Shown here one piece after another: positions 31,820 through 40,819 of a stretch of 64,000 bases of DNA (position 1 is the first letter of the stretch; each line of letters starts with the position of its first letter). The stretch is from Bacillus licheniformis DSM 13 = ATCC 14580 (GTDB lineage: Bacteria; Bacillota; Bacilli; Bacillales; Bacillaceae), in assembly GCF_000011645.1 (NCBI RefSeq), contig NC_006270.3, positions 2,663,501-2,727,500 of the forward strand. The letters are read 5' to 3'. The notes below the pieces were generated by a model, which did not search any database, was not told where the DNA came from, and saw nothing but the letters and a program-made list of their open reading frames with translations. The translations under genes were made by a program, and so were the position numbers.

Positions 31820-33442
31820 ATGATGAGCGGAAGGATTAGTTTGAAAATTAAAATTATTTTTATATTAATGCTCGCCTTTTCTATTTTATTAGCCGGATGT
31901 ACAACCTCAGGAAATTCAACAGAGAAAACTCATGAAAACTTGGTCACAATGGCTTGGCCTAGAGATATAGGCGAAATGAATCCGCATGTGTATAATCCTT
32001 CCCAATTATTTGCCCAGTCGATGGTATATGAACCTTTGGTTACCTATGAAGCGGGAGGAAAGCTTAAACCGCATTTAGCCGAATCTTGGGATATATCAAG
32101 TGACGGTAAAGTATATACGTTTCATTTGCGTAAGAATGTAACATTTTCAGATGGAACGAAGTTTGATGCGAAAATTGTGAAAAAGAATTTTGACTCCATT
32201 TTAAAACATACTGAATTACATAGCTGGTTAGGGTTTATTTCAAAAATAGCCCAAACAGAAGTGATCGATGACCATACATTTAAATTAAAATTGACTGAAC
32301 CATACTACCCGACCATTCAGGAACTAGCCGTTGTACGGCCGGTCCGGTTTTTGGGAGAAGCGGGCTTCCCTGAGGACGGCGATACATCAAAGGGTGTCGA
32401 AAAACCGGTTGGTACGGGCCCATGGGTATTGGAAGAGCATAAAGCTGATGAATATGCGGTTTTTAAACGCAATGAACATTATTGGGGTGAAAAGCCAAAA
32501 GTCGAGAAAATCAAAGTGAAAGTTATCCCAGATGCCGAAACAAGGGTGCTAGCATTTGAAAAAGGCGAGCTTGACCTCATTTACGGCGAAGGCGTTATCA
32601 GTTTGGATGCATACAAGCAGCTGCAATCGACAGGTCAATATGAAACAAGCCTTTCTGAACCCGTGGCGACGAGACAGCTCGTCATGAATACGAAAAAAGA
32701 ACAGCTTTCTGATGAGCGCGTGCGGCAGGCCCTGCAATACGGTTTTGACAAAGAAGCCATGGTGAAAGGCATCACCTCAGGGTTAGAAGAAAAAGCAGAT
32801 CATATTTTGCCGACAGACTTCCCATACACGTCTGATATTGATGTAAAGCAAATCAACTATGATACAGAAAAAGCAAAAGAGTTATTAGATGCGGCCGGCT
32901 GGAAGCTTCCGAATGGCAAGACCGTGCGCGAGAAAGACGGAAAGCCTCTTGAATTTAGTTTAATGTATGATTCAGCTGAATCCATTCAAAAAACAATGGC
33001 TGAAACGCTGCAGGCAGAATGGGCAGCGATCGGGGTAAAGCTGAATCTTGAAGGCGTAGAATTGGCAACCCAAGTCAAACGGTTTAAGGCAAATGAGTTT
33101 GATATGAACTTCTTTAGCAACTATGGTGCGCCTTATGACCCGCATACATTTTTAAACATTGTCGCGTCCAAAGGATTCGGATTTAATGAAGCGATCTCAG
33201 CCTATCCAAACAAGGACGAGCTAATCAAACAGATGGCAAAGGTGCCTCAAACGACTGATGAAAAAGAGCGGCAGGAGCATTACTCATCTATTTTAAAATC
33301 ACTTCAAGACCAGGGAGCCATCGTACCTGTTTCTTACATTAAAAAGACGGCGATATATCAAAAGAATATCACCGACTTTACGTTCCCTGCTAACCGTGAC
33401 GAACATCCATTTACAGGCATTCGCGTCAAGCAGCAACACTAG
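31820..33442 (+). CDS. Peptide/nickel-type ABC transporter substrate-binding lipoprotein
   Basis: 540 residues. A signal peptide with lipobox ILLAGCTTSG is followed by the SBP_bac_5 fold: SMVYEPLVTYEAGGKLKPHL, WDISSDGKVYTFHLRKNVTF, EKPVGTGPWVLEEHK and the C-terminal GAIVPVSYIKK. This is the NikA/OppA/CntA class that binds nickel, opine-metallophore or peptides outside the membrane. It is first in a five-gene plus-strand operon behind a Fur box, so a metal or metal-chelate ligand is more likely than peptides. No metallophore synthesis genes are nearby. A second ATG at 31823 is an equally good start. Confidence 0.9.
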   Translation: MMSGRISLKIKIIFILMLAFSILLAGCTTSGNSTEKTHENLVTMAWPRDIGEMNPHVYNPSQLFAQSMVYEPLVTYEAGGKLKPHLAESWDISSDGKVYTFHLRKNVTFSDGTKFDAKIVKKNFDSILKHTELHSWLGFISKIAQTEVIDDHTFKLKLTEPYYPTIQELAVVRPVRFLGEAGFPEDGDTSKGVEKPVGTGPWVLEEHKADEYAVFKRNEHYWGEKPKVEKIKVKVIPDAETRVLAFEKGELDLIYGEGVISLDAYKQLQSTGQYETSLSEPVATRQLVMNTKKEQLSDERVRQALQYGFDKEAMVKGITSGLEEKADHILPTDFPYTSDIDVKQINYDTEKAKELLDAAGWKLPNGKTVREKDGKPLEFSLMYDSAESIQKTMAETLQAEWAAIGVKLNLEGVELATQVKRFKANEFDMNFFSNYGAPYDPHTFLNIVASKGFGFNEAISAYPNKDELIKQMAKVPQTTDEKERQEHYSSILKSLQDQGAIVPVSYIKKTAIYQKNITDFTFPANRDEHPFTGIRVKQQH

Positions 33443-33451
33443 GAGGCTTTT

Positions 33452-34396
33452 ATGGGCAACTATATATTGAAACGAATCATGTCGATTATTCCAGTTTTTC
33501 TTTTAGCTGCACTTCTGACAACTGGAATGATTCATCTCTCGCCGGTTGACCCAGCTGAAGCATACTTAGCCGCAGCGCATATCCAGCCAACTGATGAAAT
33601 TTTAGCGCAAAAAAGACATGAGTTTGGCTTGGATCAGCCATTTTTTATTCAATATGTAAACTCTGTTTTGAAGATATGCCAGCTTGATTTTGGCATATCT
33701 TATGTTTCAAACCAGCCGGTTTGGGACGAAGTGGCACACCGAATGCCGGCAACGGTCGAACTTGCGCTTGGGAGTTTATTGATTGCGGTGCTTGTCAGTG
33801 TGCCGCTCGGCTTCTTAGCGGGAATCAAAAGAAATGGTGCAGTTGATCATATCAGCCGCTTCATTTCCTTTTTCGGGGCATCCATCCCAACTTTTTGGTT
33901 AGGGTATATGCTGGTTTTTTTCTTTTCTGTTCAATTAGACCTTTTCCCGGTAGAGGGCGCTGGGACATGGCAGCATCTCGTACTGCCGTCTATGACATTG
34001 GCGCTTCCTTTAATTGCGATGTATACAAGGCTGCTCCGTGCAAGCGTCATCGAAAACCTGCAGGAACCATATGTTCAATTTGCACGCATAAGAGGAATAG
34101 CGAAGTTGAACATTATGGCCAAACATGTATTGCGAATGGCCATTTCTCCGATGATTACGGGTCTGGGAATGAATCTTGGCAAGCTGCTTACCGGCACAAT
34201 TATTGTTGAAGTCGTTTTTTCTTGGCCCGGCTTTGGCCGTTATTTTATTGAGGCCATTTTCAATCGGGACATCCCTGTCATTCAATGCTATGTGTTCTTA
34301 GCCGCTACCTTTTTTATATTGAGCAACTTAATTGTTGATCTCATTCAAATGTATATTGACCCGCGCATTTCAAGGAAAGAAGGGCAGCATCGATGA
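33452..34396 (+). CDS. ABC transporter permease (NikB/OppB type)
   Basis: 314 residues and about six hydrophobic segments. N-terminal MIHLSPVDPAEAY and FGLDQPFFIQYVNSV are typical of OppB/NikB proteins. The EAA loop that contacts the ATPase is around ARIRGIAKLNIMAKHVLRMA. AGGAGGCTTTT precedes the ATG, 9 bp after the lipoprotein stop. Its stop overlaps the next permease start, so the two membrane subunits are coupled. Confidence 0.93.
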   Translation: MGNYILKRIMSIIPVFLLAALLTTGMIHLSPVDPAEAYLAAAHIQPTDEILAQKRHEFGLDQPFFIQYVNSVLKICQLDFGISYVSNQPVWDEVAHRMPATVELALGSLLIAVLVSVPLGFLAGIKRNGAVDHISRFISFFGASIPTFWLGYMLVFFFSVQLDLFPVEGAGTWQHLVLPSMTLALPLIAMYTRLLRASVIENLQEPYVQFARIRGIAKLNIMAKHVLRMAISPMITGLGMNLGKLLTGTIIVEVVFSWPGFGRYFIEAIFNRDIPVIQCYVFLAATFFILSNLIVDLIQMYIDPRISRKEGQHR

Positions 34397-35226
34397 TGAT
34401 AAGTATACGCAGGATATTCAAAGGCCAAAAAGTGATTACGGTATGCACCACTATATTAACCATCCTTTTTATTATCGCTGTATTCGCCCCTTGGATTGCG
34501 CCGCACCATCCTGCTGATGTCCATATGGTATATAAGCTGCAGCCTCCATCCTGGGAATTTCCTTTAGGAACTGATCATCTGGGAAGATGCAACTTATCCC
34601 GCCTTTTGTACGGCGCCCGGATTTCTTTGGGATTCGCGATGCTTATTTTCATTTCCTCCCTCGTTATCGGCCTCATTGTCGGGACGATTTCAGGGTATAA
34701 AGGCGGCTGGATTGACCAGCTGTTAATGAGATGCTGCGATGGTGTAATGGCCTTTCCGAACTTAATTTTAGTTCTTGGCCTCGTGGGCATTTTCGGCCCC
34801 GGACTTCCTCAAGTCATTCTGGCCCTCATGCTTGTGCAATGGGTCTATTATGCGAGAATTTTCAGAGGAATGGTGCTGAGTCTGAAAGAGGAGAACTTTA
34901 TTGCGGCGGCAAAAATCAATGGATCTTCACAATGGAAAATCATTAAAAATCATATCATCCCTAATGTCCTCCCTCCCCTCGTCGTCATCGGTACGTTGGA
35001 AATGGGCTGGGCCATTATGGATATCTCGGCTATGTCTTTTCTCGGCTTGGGCGTCCAGCCCCCGGCGGCTGAATGGGGAGCGATGATTCATGAAGGTAAA
35101 TCGTATATTCGGTCGAATCCCGAGTTAATGATTTATCCAGGGGTGATGATCATGATTGTGGTTGTGACATTCAATTTATTGGGCGAAGCCTTATCAGATC
35201 AATACGGTGTCAAACGTCGATTTTAA
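34393..35226 (+). CDS. ABC transporter permease (NikC/OppC type)
   Basis: 277 residues. The N-terminus has one TM helix and the OppC_N-like FAPWIAPHHPADV...PSWEFPLGTDHLGRC, the DxLGRD-like word of DppC/NikC. Five more helices follow, with EAA loop AAKINGSSQWKIIKNHIIPN. The start overlaps the upstream permease by four bases. It forms the heterodimeric channel with that permease. A Cys replaces the usual Asp in the LGRD word, which is uncommon but outside the pore helices. Confidence 0.93.
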   Translation: MMISIRRIFKGQKVITVCTTILTILFIIAVFAPWIAPHHPADVHMVYKLQPPSWEFPLGTDHLGRCNLSRLLYGARISLGFAMLIFISSLVIGLIVGTISGYKGGWIDQLLMRCCDGVMAFPNLILVLGLVGIFGPGLPQVILALMLVQWVYYARIFRGMVLSLKEENFIAAAKINGSSQWKIIKNHIIPNVLPPLVVIGTLEMGWAIMDISAMSFLGLGVQPPAAEWGAMIHEGKSYIRSNPELMIYPGVMIMIVVVTFNLLGEALSDQYGVKRRF

Positions 35227-35232
35227 AAAGGA

Positions 35233-36060
35233 ATGAGGAAGTTGGGAACAGAACAATCAACGGTGCTTCGAGTCAGAGATTTGCATGTACAGGTTAACAA
35301 CCAAAAAGGACATTCAACCCTTGTGCAAGACATCAATTTTGATTTGAAGCGCGGCCAAGTCCTTGGTCTGATTGGTGAGAGCGGTTGCGGAAAAACGGTA
35401 ACAAGCATGTCTATTCTTCAGACGCTTGATCCAAAAACAACTAAGGTGGAAGGAAGTATTGCATTGCGAGGCCGTGAATTGAACGGATTAGCAGATAAGG
35501 AAATGCGTAAAATCCGCGGCAAAGATATTGCCTATATCATGCAAAATCCGATGAACGCTTTTACACCCGTTTTTACGATAGGACAGCAAATGACCGAATC
35601 GATTCGCTCTCATACATCTTTTAGCAAGAAACAGGCGAAAGAGCTTGCGACCGAAGCATTGCATCATGTGAACCTACCCCACCCTGCTAAACTTTTACAT
35701 TCTTATCCTTTTCAATTAAGCGGCGGAATGCTTCAACGGGTCATGATTGCAATTGCATCATGCTTAAAGCCTGCCATTCTCATCGCGGATGAGCCTACCA
35801 CTGCGCTCGACGTGTATAATCAGAAGACGGTGCTGAAATATTTAGACGGCATGCGTTCTGACTTCGGCACGGCGATTTTGCTTATATCTCATGACCTCGG
35901 CGTTATTGCTGAAATGGCGGATGAAGTTGCTGTGATGCAGAATGGGAGAATTGTAGAAAATAGAGATGTGTTTCAGCTGTTTGATGAACCAAAGCATGAA
36001 TATACTAAGAAGCTATTAAGTGCACGGTTGACATTGCCGGTGGATCAACTTGCGACTTGA
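35233..36060 (+). CDS. ABC transporter ATP-binding protein (NikD/OppD type)
   Basis: 275 residues. Walker A is GLIGESGCGKTVT, the Q-loop is IMQNPMNAF, the signature LSGGMLQRVMIAIA, Walker B AILIADEPTTALD, and the switch His lies in LLISHDLG. All ATPase elements are intact. The C-terminal OppC-interaction tail is short, as in NikD. The ATG is close to AAAAAGGA; a TTG three codons later with GAGGAAG is a possible alternative start. Fourth gene of the operon. Confidence 0.92.
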   Translation: MRKLGTEQSTVLRVRDLHVQVNNQKGHSTLVQDINFDLKRGQVLGLIGESGCGKTVTSMSILQTLDPKTTKVEGSIALRGRELNGLADKEMRKIRGKDIAYIMQNPMNAFTPVFTIGQQMTESIRSHTSFSKKQAKELATEALHHVNLPHPAKLLHSYPFQLSGGMLQRVMIAIASCLKPAILIADEPTTALDVYNQKTVLKYLDGMRSDFGTAILLISHDLGVIAEMADEVAVMQNGRIVENRDVFQLFDEPKHEYTKKLLSARLTLPVDQLAT

Positions 36061-36101
36061 GTCAGTATGAGGAAGGCCGGCATTTGAGATGGGGTGAACA
36101 A

Positions 36102-36920
36102 GTGAGTTTATTACAAGTGAAAGAAGTCACTCATCATTATACAGCGCGCAAATTATTCAAGTGGAAAATTCAATCGAAACAAGTCCTTTCCAATGTCAGC
36201 TTTTCGATTGAGGAAGGCGCATGCTTAGGCATGGTTGGACCGAGCGGAGCCGGGAAAAGCACATTGGGAAAAGTGATGCTTGGTTTGGAGCGGCCGCAAT
36301 CGGGGCAAATCTTTTTTCAAGGACATGATCTCTATAAAGCAGATCAGTCAATCCGGCGGAAAATCCGCCGCGACCTTCAAGCTGTTTTTCAAGACTCCTA
36401 TTCTTCCGTCAACCCGAGAATGACGGCTGAACAAATTCTAGCAGAACCGCTAGAAAACTATGAAAGGCTCACAATCGCTGAGAAAAAACGGACCATTATC
36501 GAGCTCTTGGAAAGAGTAGGCTTAACTGAAAAGGATTTAACAAAATATCCGCACCAGTTCAGCGGCGGCCAATTGCAGCGGATTAATATTGCAAGAGCGG
36601 TCTCGCTCAAGCCGAAGCTGATCGTATTAGACGAGTCTGTCAGCAGCCTGGACATGGTAACCCAAACGCTTATATTGGGTTTATTAAAAGAGCTCAAAGA
36701 CGATTTCGGAATGTCTTATTTTTTTATCACACATGATTTAAAAGCCGCCTATCAATTGAGTGATACACTAGGTGTATTAGACCACGGCCAATTGGCCGGA
36801 CTTTACGATAAACATCGTTTTTTAAAGTCAGACCACCCGGTTGTACAAGAAATGAAGCGTTCCATACTGGCAGAACACCCGCGCTTTCGTTCGATCAGAA
36901 CAAGAGCGGTTCGGCAATAA
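36102..36920 (+). CDS. ABC transporter ATP-binding protein (NikE/OppF type)
   Basis: 272 residues. Walker A is GMVGPSGAGKSTLG, the Q-loop AVFQDSYSSVNPR, the signature FSGGQLQRINIARA, Walker B LIVLDESVSSLD, and the switch His ITHDLKA. The GTG at 36102 follows GATGGGGTGAACAA and begins SLLQVKEVTHHYTA, the usual family start. A TTG at 36057 overlapping the previous stop would add 15 unlikely residues. It completes the five-gene importer and is followed by a terminator. Confidence 0.88.
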   Translation: MSLLQVKEVTHHYTARKLFKWKIQSKQVLSNVSFSIEEGACLGMVGPSGAGKSTLGKVMLGLERPQSGQIFFQGHDLYKADQSIRRKIRRDLQAVFQDSYSSVNPRMTAEQILAEPLENYERLTIAEKKRTIIELLERVGLTEKDLTKYPHQFSGGQLQRINIARAVSLKPKLIVLDESVSSLDMVTQTLILGLLKELKDDFGMSYFFITHDLKAAYQLSDTLGVLDHGQLAGLYDKHRFLKSDHPVVQEMKRSILAEHPRFRSIRTRAVRQ

Positions 36921-37001
36921 ATTAGCCGGGAGCTTTCCTGAATGAGCTTCTTTAATCAAACTGTATACAGATTTTTTTATTCGCAGTGAAAAAAATATGG
37001 C

Positions 37002-37034
37002 AAATGAGGGCTTCCAATGATGGAGCCCTCATTT
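37002..37034 (+). terminator. Terminator of the ABC operon
   Basis: AAATGAGGGCT-tccaatgatgg-AGCCCTCATTT followed by ATTTTTA. The rest of 36921-37232 holds only the MerR upstream region. Confidence 0.8.
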
Positions 37035-37232
37035 ATTTTTAAAAATCCTCAATAGATTGGTTTGGCAAAAAGAATTGTTTTGCATCGAACAGATTGCTTA
37101 GGGATACTGGGCCTCCTTATTGACCAGGCATGTATTTTCACCTAATGTCAATAGTAGACTTAATACATAATTCCGATAACCGAATAGCTCTGTATTTGGT
37201 GATATCACTAAAACGAACAGATGAGGTGAAAC

Positions 37233-38069
37233 ATGATGAACAATCGATTCCGTGTAGGAGAAGTAGCAAGACTTTTCAAGCTGCCTGCATCGACTCTGCG
37301 TTACTATGATGAAATCGGGCTGTTCAGGCCAAAGTATACCGATCCTGAAACATCTTATCGATATTATGGTGTTGAACAATTTCAGATCCTGGATACGATT
37401 ATTTTTTTAAGGAAAAATGGATTTTCGTTAAAAGATATTCAGCATCAGTTAGATCAAAGGACTCCGGAAACAACGATGGAAATTTTGAAGAAAAAGCTTG
37501 AGGAAGTCAGAGCGGAAATTTTTCGTCTCCAACGCAACGCGGCGAGAATCGAGAACAAAATTTCCACAATCGAAGAAGGAATAAAACTTGCCGAACATCC
37601 TGCTTTAACATTTCAGTATTTCCCAAAACGGGCTATTTCCTACCTGTATTTTGACAAGCCTGTCGACCTGATGGAGGAAGGCGACGACATTTATTTAAAG
37701 GATAAAGAAACGCTTTCAAGCCAGTCGATTGAGAATAACGGCTTCTTCACCGGAGACATTGGAACAATCGTTGATATGGAGAGCTTGAAGCAAGAAGGAC
37801 CGGTAAAATATATCGGCGTATTTGAATTGCTGCACGAGGAAGACAGTGAAGACTATTTAAACGAAGGGTTGTATGCGAGTTACCCCCATATTGGTCCCTA
37901 CGAGGACATCAGGAAAAGTTATCAGCTCGTTTTAAGCCAGCTGAAAGAGAAGGAATACGAGCTGGCGGGAATCCCTGTTGAAATCTCATTTCTTGATGAT
38001 GCTGTGATCAAGGAGTCAGCTCGTTATGTCACTTTAATCCAAATTCCGGTAACAAAGAGTTTTGATTGA
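37233..38069 (+). CDS. MerR family regulator with GyrI-like domain, controlling the MATE pump
   Basis: 278 residues. MerR winged helix RFRVGEVARLFKLPASTLRY with YYDEIGLFRPKYTDP, a coiled coil (about 80-120), then a BmrR/GyrI-like effector domain (FPKRAISYLYFDKP...EGLYASYPHIGPYE). The start has GATGAGGTGAAAC. Its last codons overlap the -35 of the MATE gene promoter, whose 19-bp spacer carries a dyad, the diagnostic target of MerR activators. Likely drug-responsive control of the downstream pump. Confidence 0.92.
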   Translation: MMNNRFRVGEVARLFKLPASTLRYYDEIGLFRPKYTDPETSYRYYGVEQFQILDTIIFLRKNGFSLKDIQHQLDQRTPETTMEILKKKLEEVRAEIFRLQRNAARIENKISTIEEGIKLAEHPALTFQYFPKRAISYLYFDKPVDLMEEGDDIYLKDKETLSSQSIENNGFFTGDIGTIVDMESLKQEGPVKYIGVFELLHEEDSEDYLNEGLYASYPHIGPYEDIRKSYQLVLSQLKEKEYELAGIPVEISFLDDAVIKESARYVTLIQIPVTKSFD

Positions 38070-38096
38070 CCTTCAAGTAACTTGAAGGTTTAGAAT
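38066..38096 (+). promoter_or_regulatory. MerR-type promoter of the MATE efflux gene
   Basis: TTGACC, exactly 19 bases, then TAGAAT. The spacer holds the inverted repeat CCTTCAAGT-A-ACTTGAAGG. Over-long 19-bp spacers with a central dyad are the hallmark of promoters realigned by MerR proteins. The -35 overlaps the stop codon of the MerR gene. Confidence 0.88.
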
Positions 38097-38125
38097 ACTC
38101 CTGTAGCTCATTATAGGAGGAATAC

Positions 38126-39481
38126 ATGATGACAGAAACACATCAGCAGCTCATGAAATTACCAGTAAATCAAGTGTTTTTTAAATATTTCGTCCCTGCA
38201 ACGCTTGGATTAATCCTGATGTCAGCGAATATTTTAATTGATGGCCTGTTCGTAGGCAATGGCATTGGAACCGCAGCACTGGCTGGAGTGAACCTTTCCT
38301 ATCCGGTTATTTCACTCATTATGGCCATCGCTCTTTGGATTGGGATAGGCGGAGCAACAAAGTACTCCATCAGCATCGGGGAGAATCGCCCCAAGAAGGC
38401 CAGCAGCATTTTTTCATTGGCTCTCTTCTTGGCGCTTATCATCAGCGTGCTTTTAGGAGTATTCGGGATTCTCAACATTCAAACCATTTCGATATGGCTT
38501 GGTGCCAACTCCGACACCTCTTCTTTTGTCATAGAGTACTTAAGTGTCATGTTTTTATTCGGCTGGGTCATTACATTAGAACAGGTCTTAAGTATTTTTG
38601 TAAGGAATGACGGCAGTCCGAAGCTTTCGATGATGGCTCTTGCAACGACATCGATTGTGAATATCATTCTGAATTTTTATACGATCATGATTTTGGACAT
38701 GGGGGTAACAGGCGCTGCGATTTCAACGGTGCTTGGCGGATTCGCCGGACTGCTTGTATTATCCCTGCACTTCTTCAACCGTCAAGCGCAACTGAGAAGG
38801 CCGGCGTTTCAGTGGTCTTGGAAATCCCTTATGCACATCTTTGCCATCGGGTTTCCAAGCTTTCTGGCAGAGGCCGGGCTCCTCGTATTTGTTACAGGAT
38901 ACAACTTGGCAATGGCAAGCCTGGCAGGCACGGAAGGAGTCGCTGCCTTCTCGGTCATTAACTACCTTCACGGGTTCATGTTCCTGTCCTTCTTCGGCAT
39001 TGAAATGGCACTTCAGCCCATGATTAGCTATTATCATGGTGCTGAAGAAACCGAACAAATCAAAAGCAGCATGAAGATTGGGGAGAAGACCGCCGTAATC
39101 CTGGGCATACTTTTGCTCGTTATCGGCTGGGGGGCTGCCCCATTCCTTGTAGGCTTATTCGGAATAGAATCAACCGAAATCCAGCAGCTGGCCATCGATG
39201 GAATCCGCCTGTTTTTTATCGGCTATACCTTCCTTGGCTATAACTTTGTCTATATGAGTTACTTTCAATCTATTGGCCGGGCCGGCTCATCGGTTGTTAT
39301 CATTATATTGCGAAGCTTCGTGTCCCTGTTCATCCTGCTTTGGATTTTGCCAAAGTTTATTGGCGTCACGGGAGTTTGGCTATCCTTGCCGCTTTCCGAG
39401 TTTTTTGTTGCCGTCCTCCTCTTTTTCATTGCAAGAAAACATGTGATGGGAAAAGGAAATCCCGCTATCGGGAAGGGATGA
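38126..39481 (+). CDS. MATE family multidrug efflux protein
   Basis: 451 residues and 12 predicted membrane helices in two MatE halves. The N-terminus QVFFKYFVPATLGLILMSAN with LIDGLFVGNGIGTAALAGVN and the corresponding second half IGFPSFLAEAGLLVF fit the MepA-like branch. Members export cationic drugs and dyes with Na+ or H+. A GGAGGAATAC site precedes the start, with a second ATG directly after. It is controlled by the upstream MerR gene through a 19-bp spacer promoter. Confidence 0.93.
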   Translation: MMTETHQQLMKLPVNQVFFKYFVPATLGLILMSANILIDGLFVGNGIGTAALAGVNLSYPVISLIMAIALWIGIGGATKYSISIGENRPKKASSIFSLALFLALIISVLLGVFGILNIQTISIWLGANSDTSSFVIEYLSVMFLFGWVITLEQVLSIFVRNDGSPKLSMMALATTSIVNIILNFYTIMILDMGVTGAAISTVLGGFAGLLVLSLHFFNRQAQLRRPAFQWSWKSLMHIFAIGFPSFLAEAGLLVFVTGYNLAMASLAGTEGVAAFSVINYLHGFMFLSFFGIEMALQPMISYYHGAEETEQIKSSMKIGEKTAVILGILLLVIGWGAAPFLVGLFGIESTEIQQLAIDGIRLFFIGYTFLGYNFVYMSYFQSIGRAGSSVVIIILRSFVSLFILLWILPKFIGVTGVWLSLPLSEFFVAVLLFFIARKHVMGKGNPAIGKG

Positions 39482-39794
39482 TTTTACAGCCGGGAGATTT
39501 TCCCCGCTTGTTGTCCTATAGAACTTAATTTGTCCATTCAAGGAAAAGAAATGTTTGTGCTGTTTGAATCCCCTCCTATTCGAAGGACATGATAGATTAA
39601 AGGCGCCTGCCTGTCACAGCCTTCGTACGCATATGGCGGGCTGACACGTTCGGCGTGATCGGCAAGTTAAATGTCGCTCTTTGCTAGTTACAGATCGACA
39701 ATGGTTAGGTAAAGTTATAACTGTCCCGCCAACAAGGCTGGACAGAATGACGACCAAACGAGCGAAGGTGCAGAAAGTTAAAGGAGTGCTCAAG
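39482..39794. other. Gene-free stretch between the MATE and AraC genes
   Basis: About 310 bp. I see no convincing ORF, terminator or operator. An in-frame extension of the AraC gene back to 39681 is possible but has no ribosome binding site. Confidence 0.5.
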
Positions 39795-40802
39795 ATGTCT
39801 CATACTCGAATTAAATTCCCGGCAGGATTTTGGGCAGGATTGCGTCAATTAGGAATTAACGCCCCTGATGTGCTTCGAAAAGCCCGGCTGCCGCTCACCG
39901 TGATGACTGAACCAGTTGTCACCGCCGCCCAATACTTCGCGATCTGGCAGGCGTATTCCGACCTTGTTGATGACGTTTCCAAAGGAATCATCAAGCTTGC
40001 GACCGGCTTTGAGCCGGCACATTACCCTCCGGCCGTATTAGCGGCTTACCATGCCCGTGACTACCGCGGCGCGCTAAAACGAATGGCCCGCTACAAACAA
40101 TTATGCCCTCCTGAAAGCCTGCGTATCACCGAAGAAGATGAGCACTGCGCAATCGAACTGGAATGGTTGGATGATAAGCTACCCGGTCCGCCGCTCTTGA
40201 TTGGCATTACACTGGCATTTCTTCTGGAACTCGGGCGCCGGGGCACAGGTCAGCCGTTGACAGCGAAGTCGGTCGAGTTTGCACACCCAATGGGCGACAT
40301 GCAGGCGCTTGAAGCATACTTCGGCTGCCGCATCCGGAGCGGTGCAGCTCGGAACCGGCTGACGCTGAATCGAGGAGATCTTGACCGCCCTTTTGTCTCG
40401 TATAACGCGGAGTTGCTGGAGATTTTGACTCCCGTGCTGGATCAATCGTTGAATGATCAGCAAAATAGCCTTTCAATCAGCGGAGCGGTCAAGTGGATCA
40501 TGAAACGCACGCTTCCAGGAGGGCACCCCGACATTCAGACTGTTGCGAGCGAGTTGGGAATGAGCGGCCGCACCTTGCAGCGCCGGCTTACTGACGAAGG
40601 CACTAGCTTCAAACAGCTGTTGATCCAAGTCAGACATGAGCAGGCGCGGGAGTACTTGGCAGACCCTTCGCTCGATATTAAAGAAGTGGCCATTCTGATC
40701 GGATATGAAGATCAGAACTCGTTCTACCGGGCCTTCCGCCTTTGGGAAGGCGAGACTCCTTCTAATTGGCGTAAGAAGACCCGGCTGAATGGATTTAACT
40801 AG
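39795..40802 (+). CDS. AraC family regulator with arabinose-binding-like N-domain
   Basis: 335 residues. The N-terminal domain (about 10-200) resembles the Arabinose_bd/OruR-type effector domain (PAGFWAGLRQLGINAPDVLR). The C-terminal AraC HTH pair has VASELGMSGRTLQRRLTDEG and VAILIGYEDQNSFYRAFRLW. The ATG at 39795 has AAAGGAGTGCTCAAG. Codon use is GC-rich (GCC, CGC, GCG) compared with the adjacent SDR gene. This N-domain type is common in Proteobacteria and Actinobacteria, so transfer is plausible. It lies 17 bp upstream of an SDR gene and probably controls it. Confidence 0.85.
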   Translation: MSHTRIKFPAGFWAGLRQLGINAPDVLRKARLPLTVMTEPVVTAAQYFAIWQAYSDLVDDVSKGIIKLATGFEPAHYPPAVLAAYHARDYRGALKRMARYKQLCPPESLRITEEDEHCAIELEWLDDKLPGPPLLIGITLAFLLELGRRGTGQPLTAKSVEFAHPMGDMQALEAYFGCRIRSGAARNRLTLNRGDLDRPFVSYNAELLEILTPVLDQSLNDQQNSLSISGAVKWIMKRTLPGGHPDIQTVASELGMSGRTLQRRLTDEGTSFKQLLIQVRHEQAREYLADPSLDIKEVAILIGYEDQNSFYRAFRLWEGETPSNWRKKTRLNGFN

Positions 40803-40819
40803 AATAGGAGAAATGTTTA

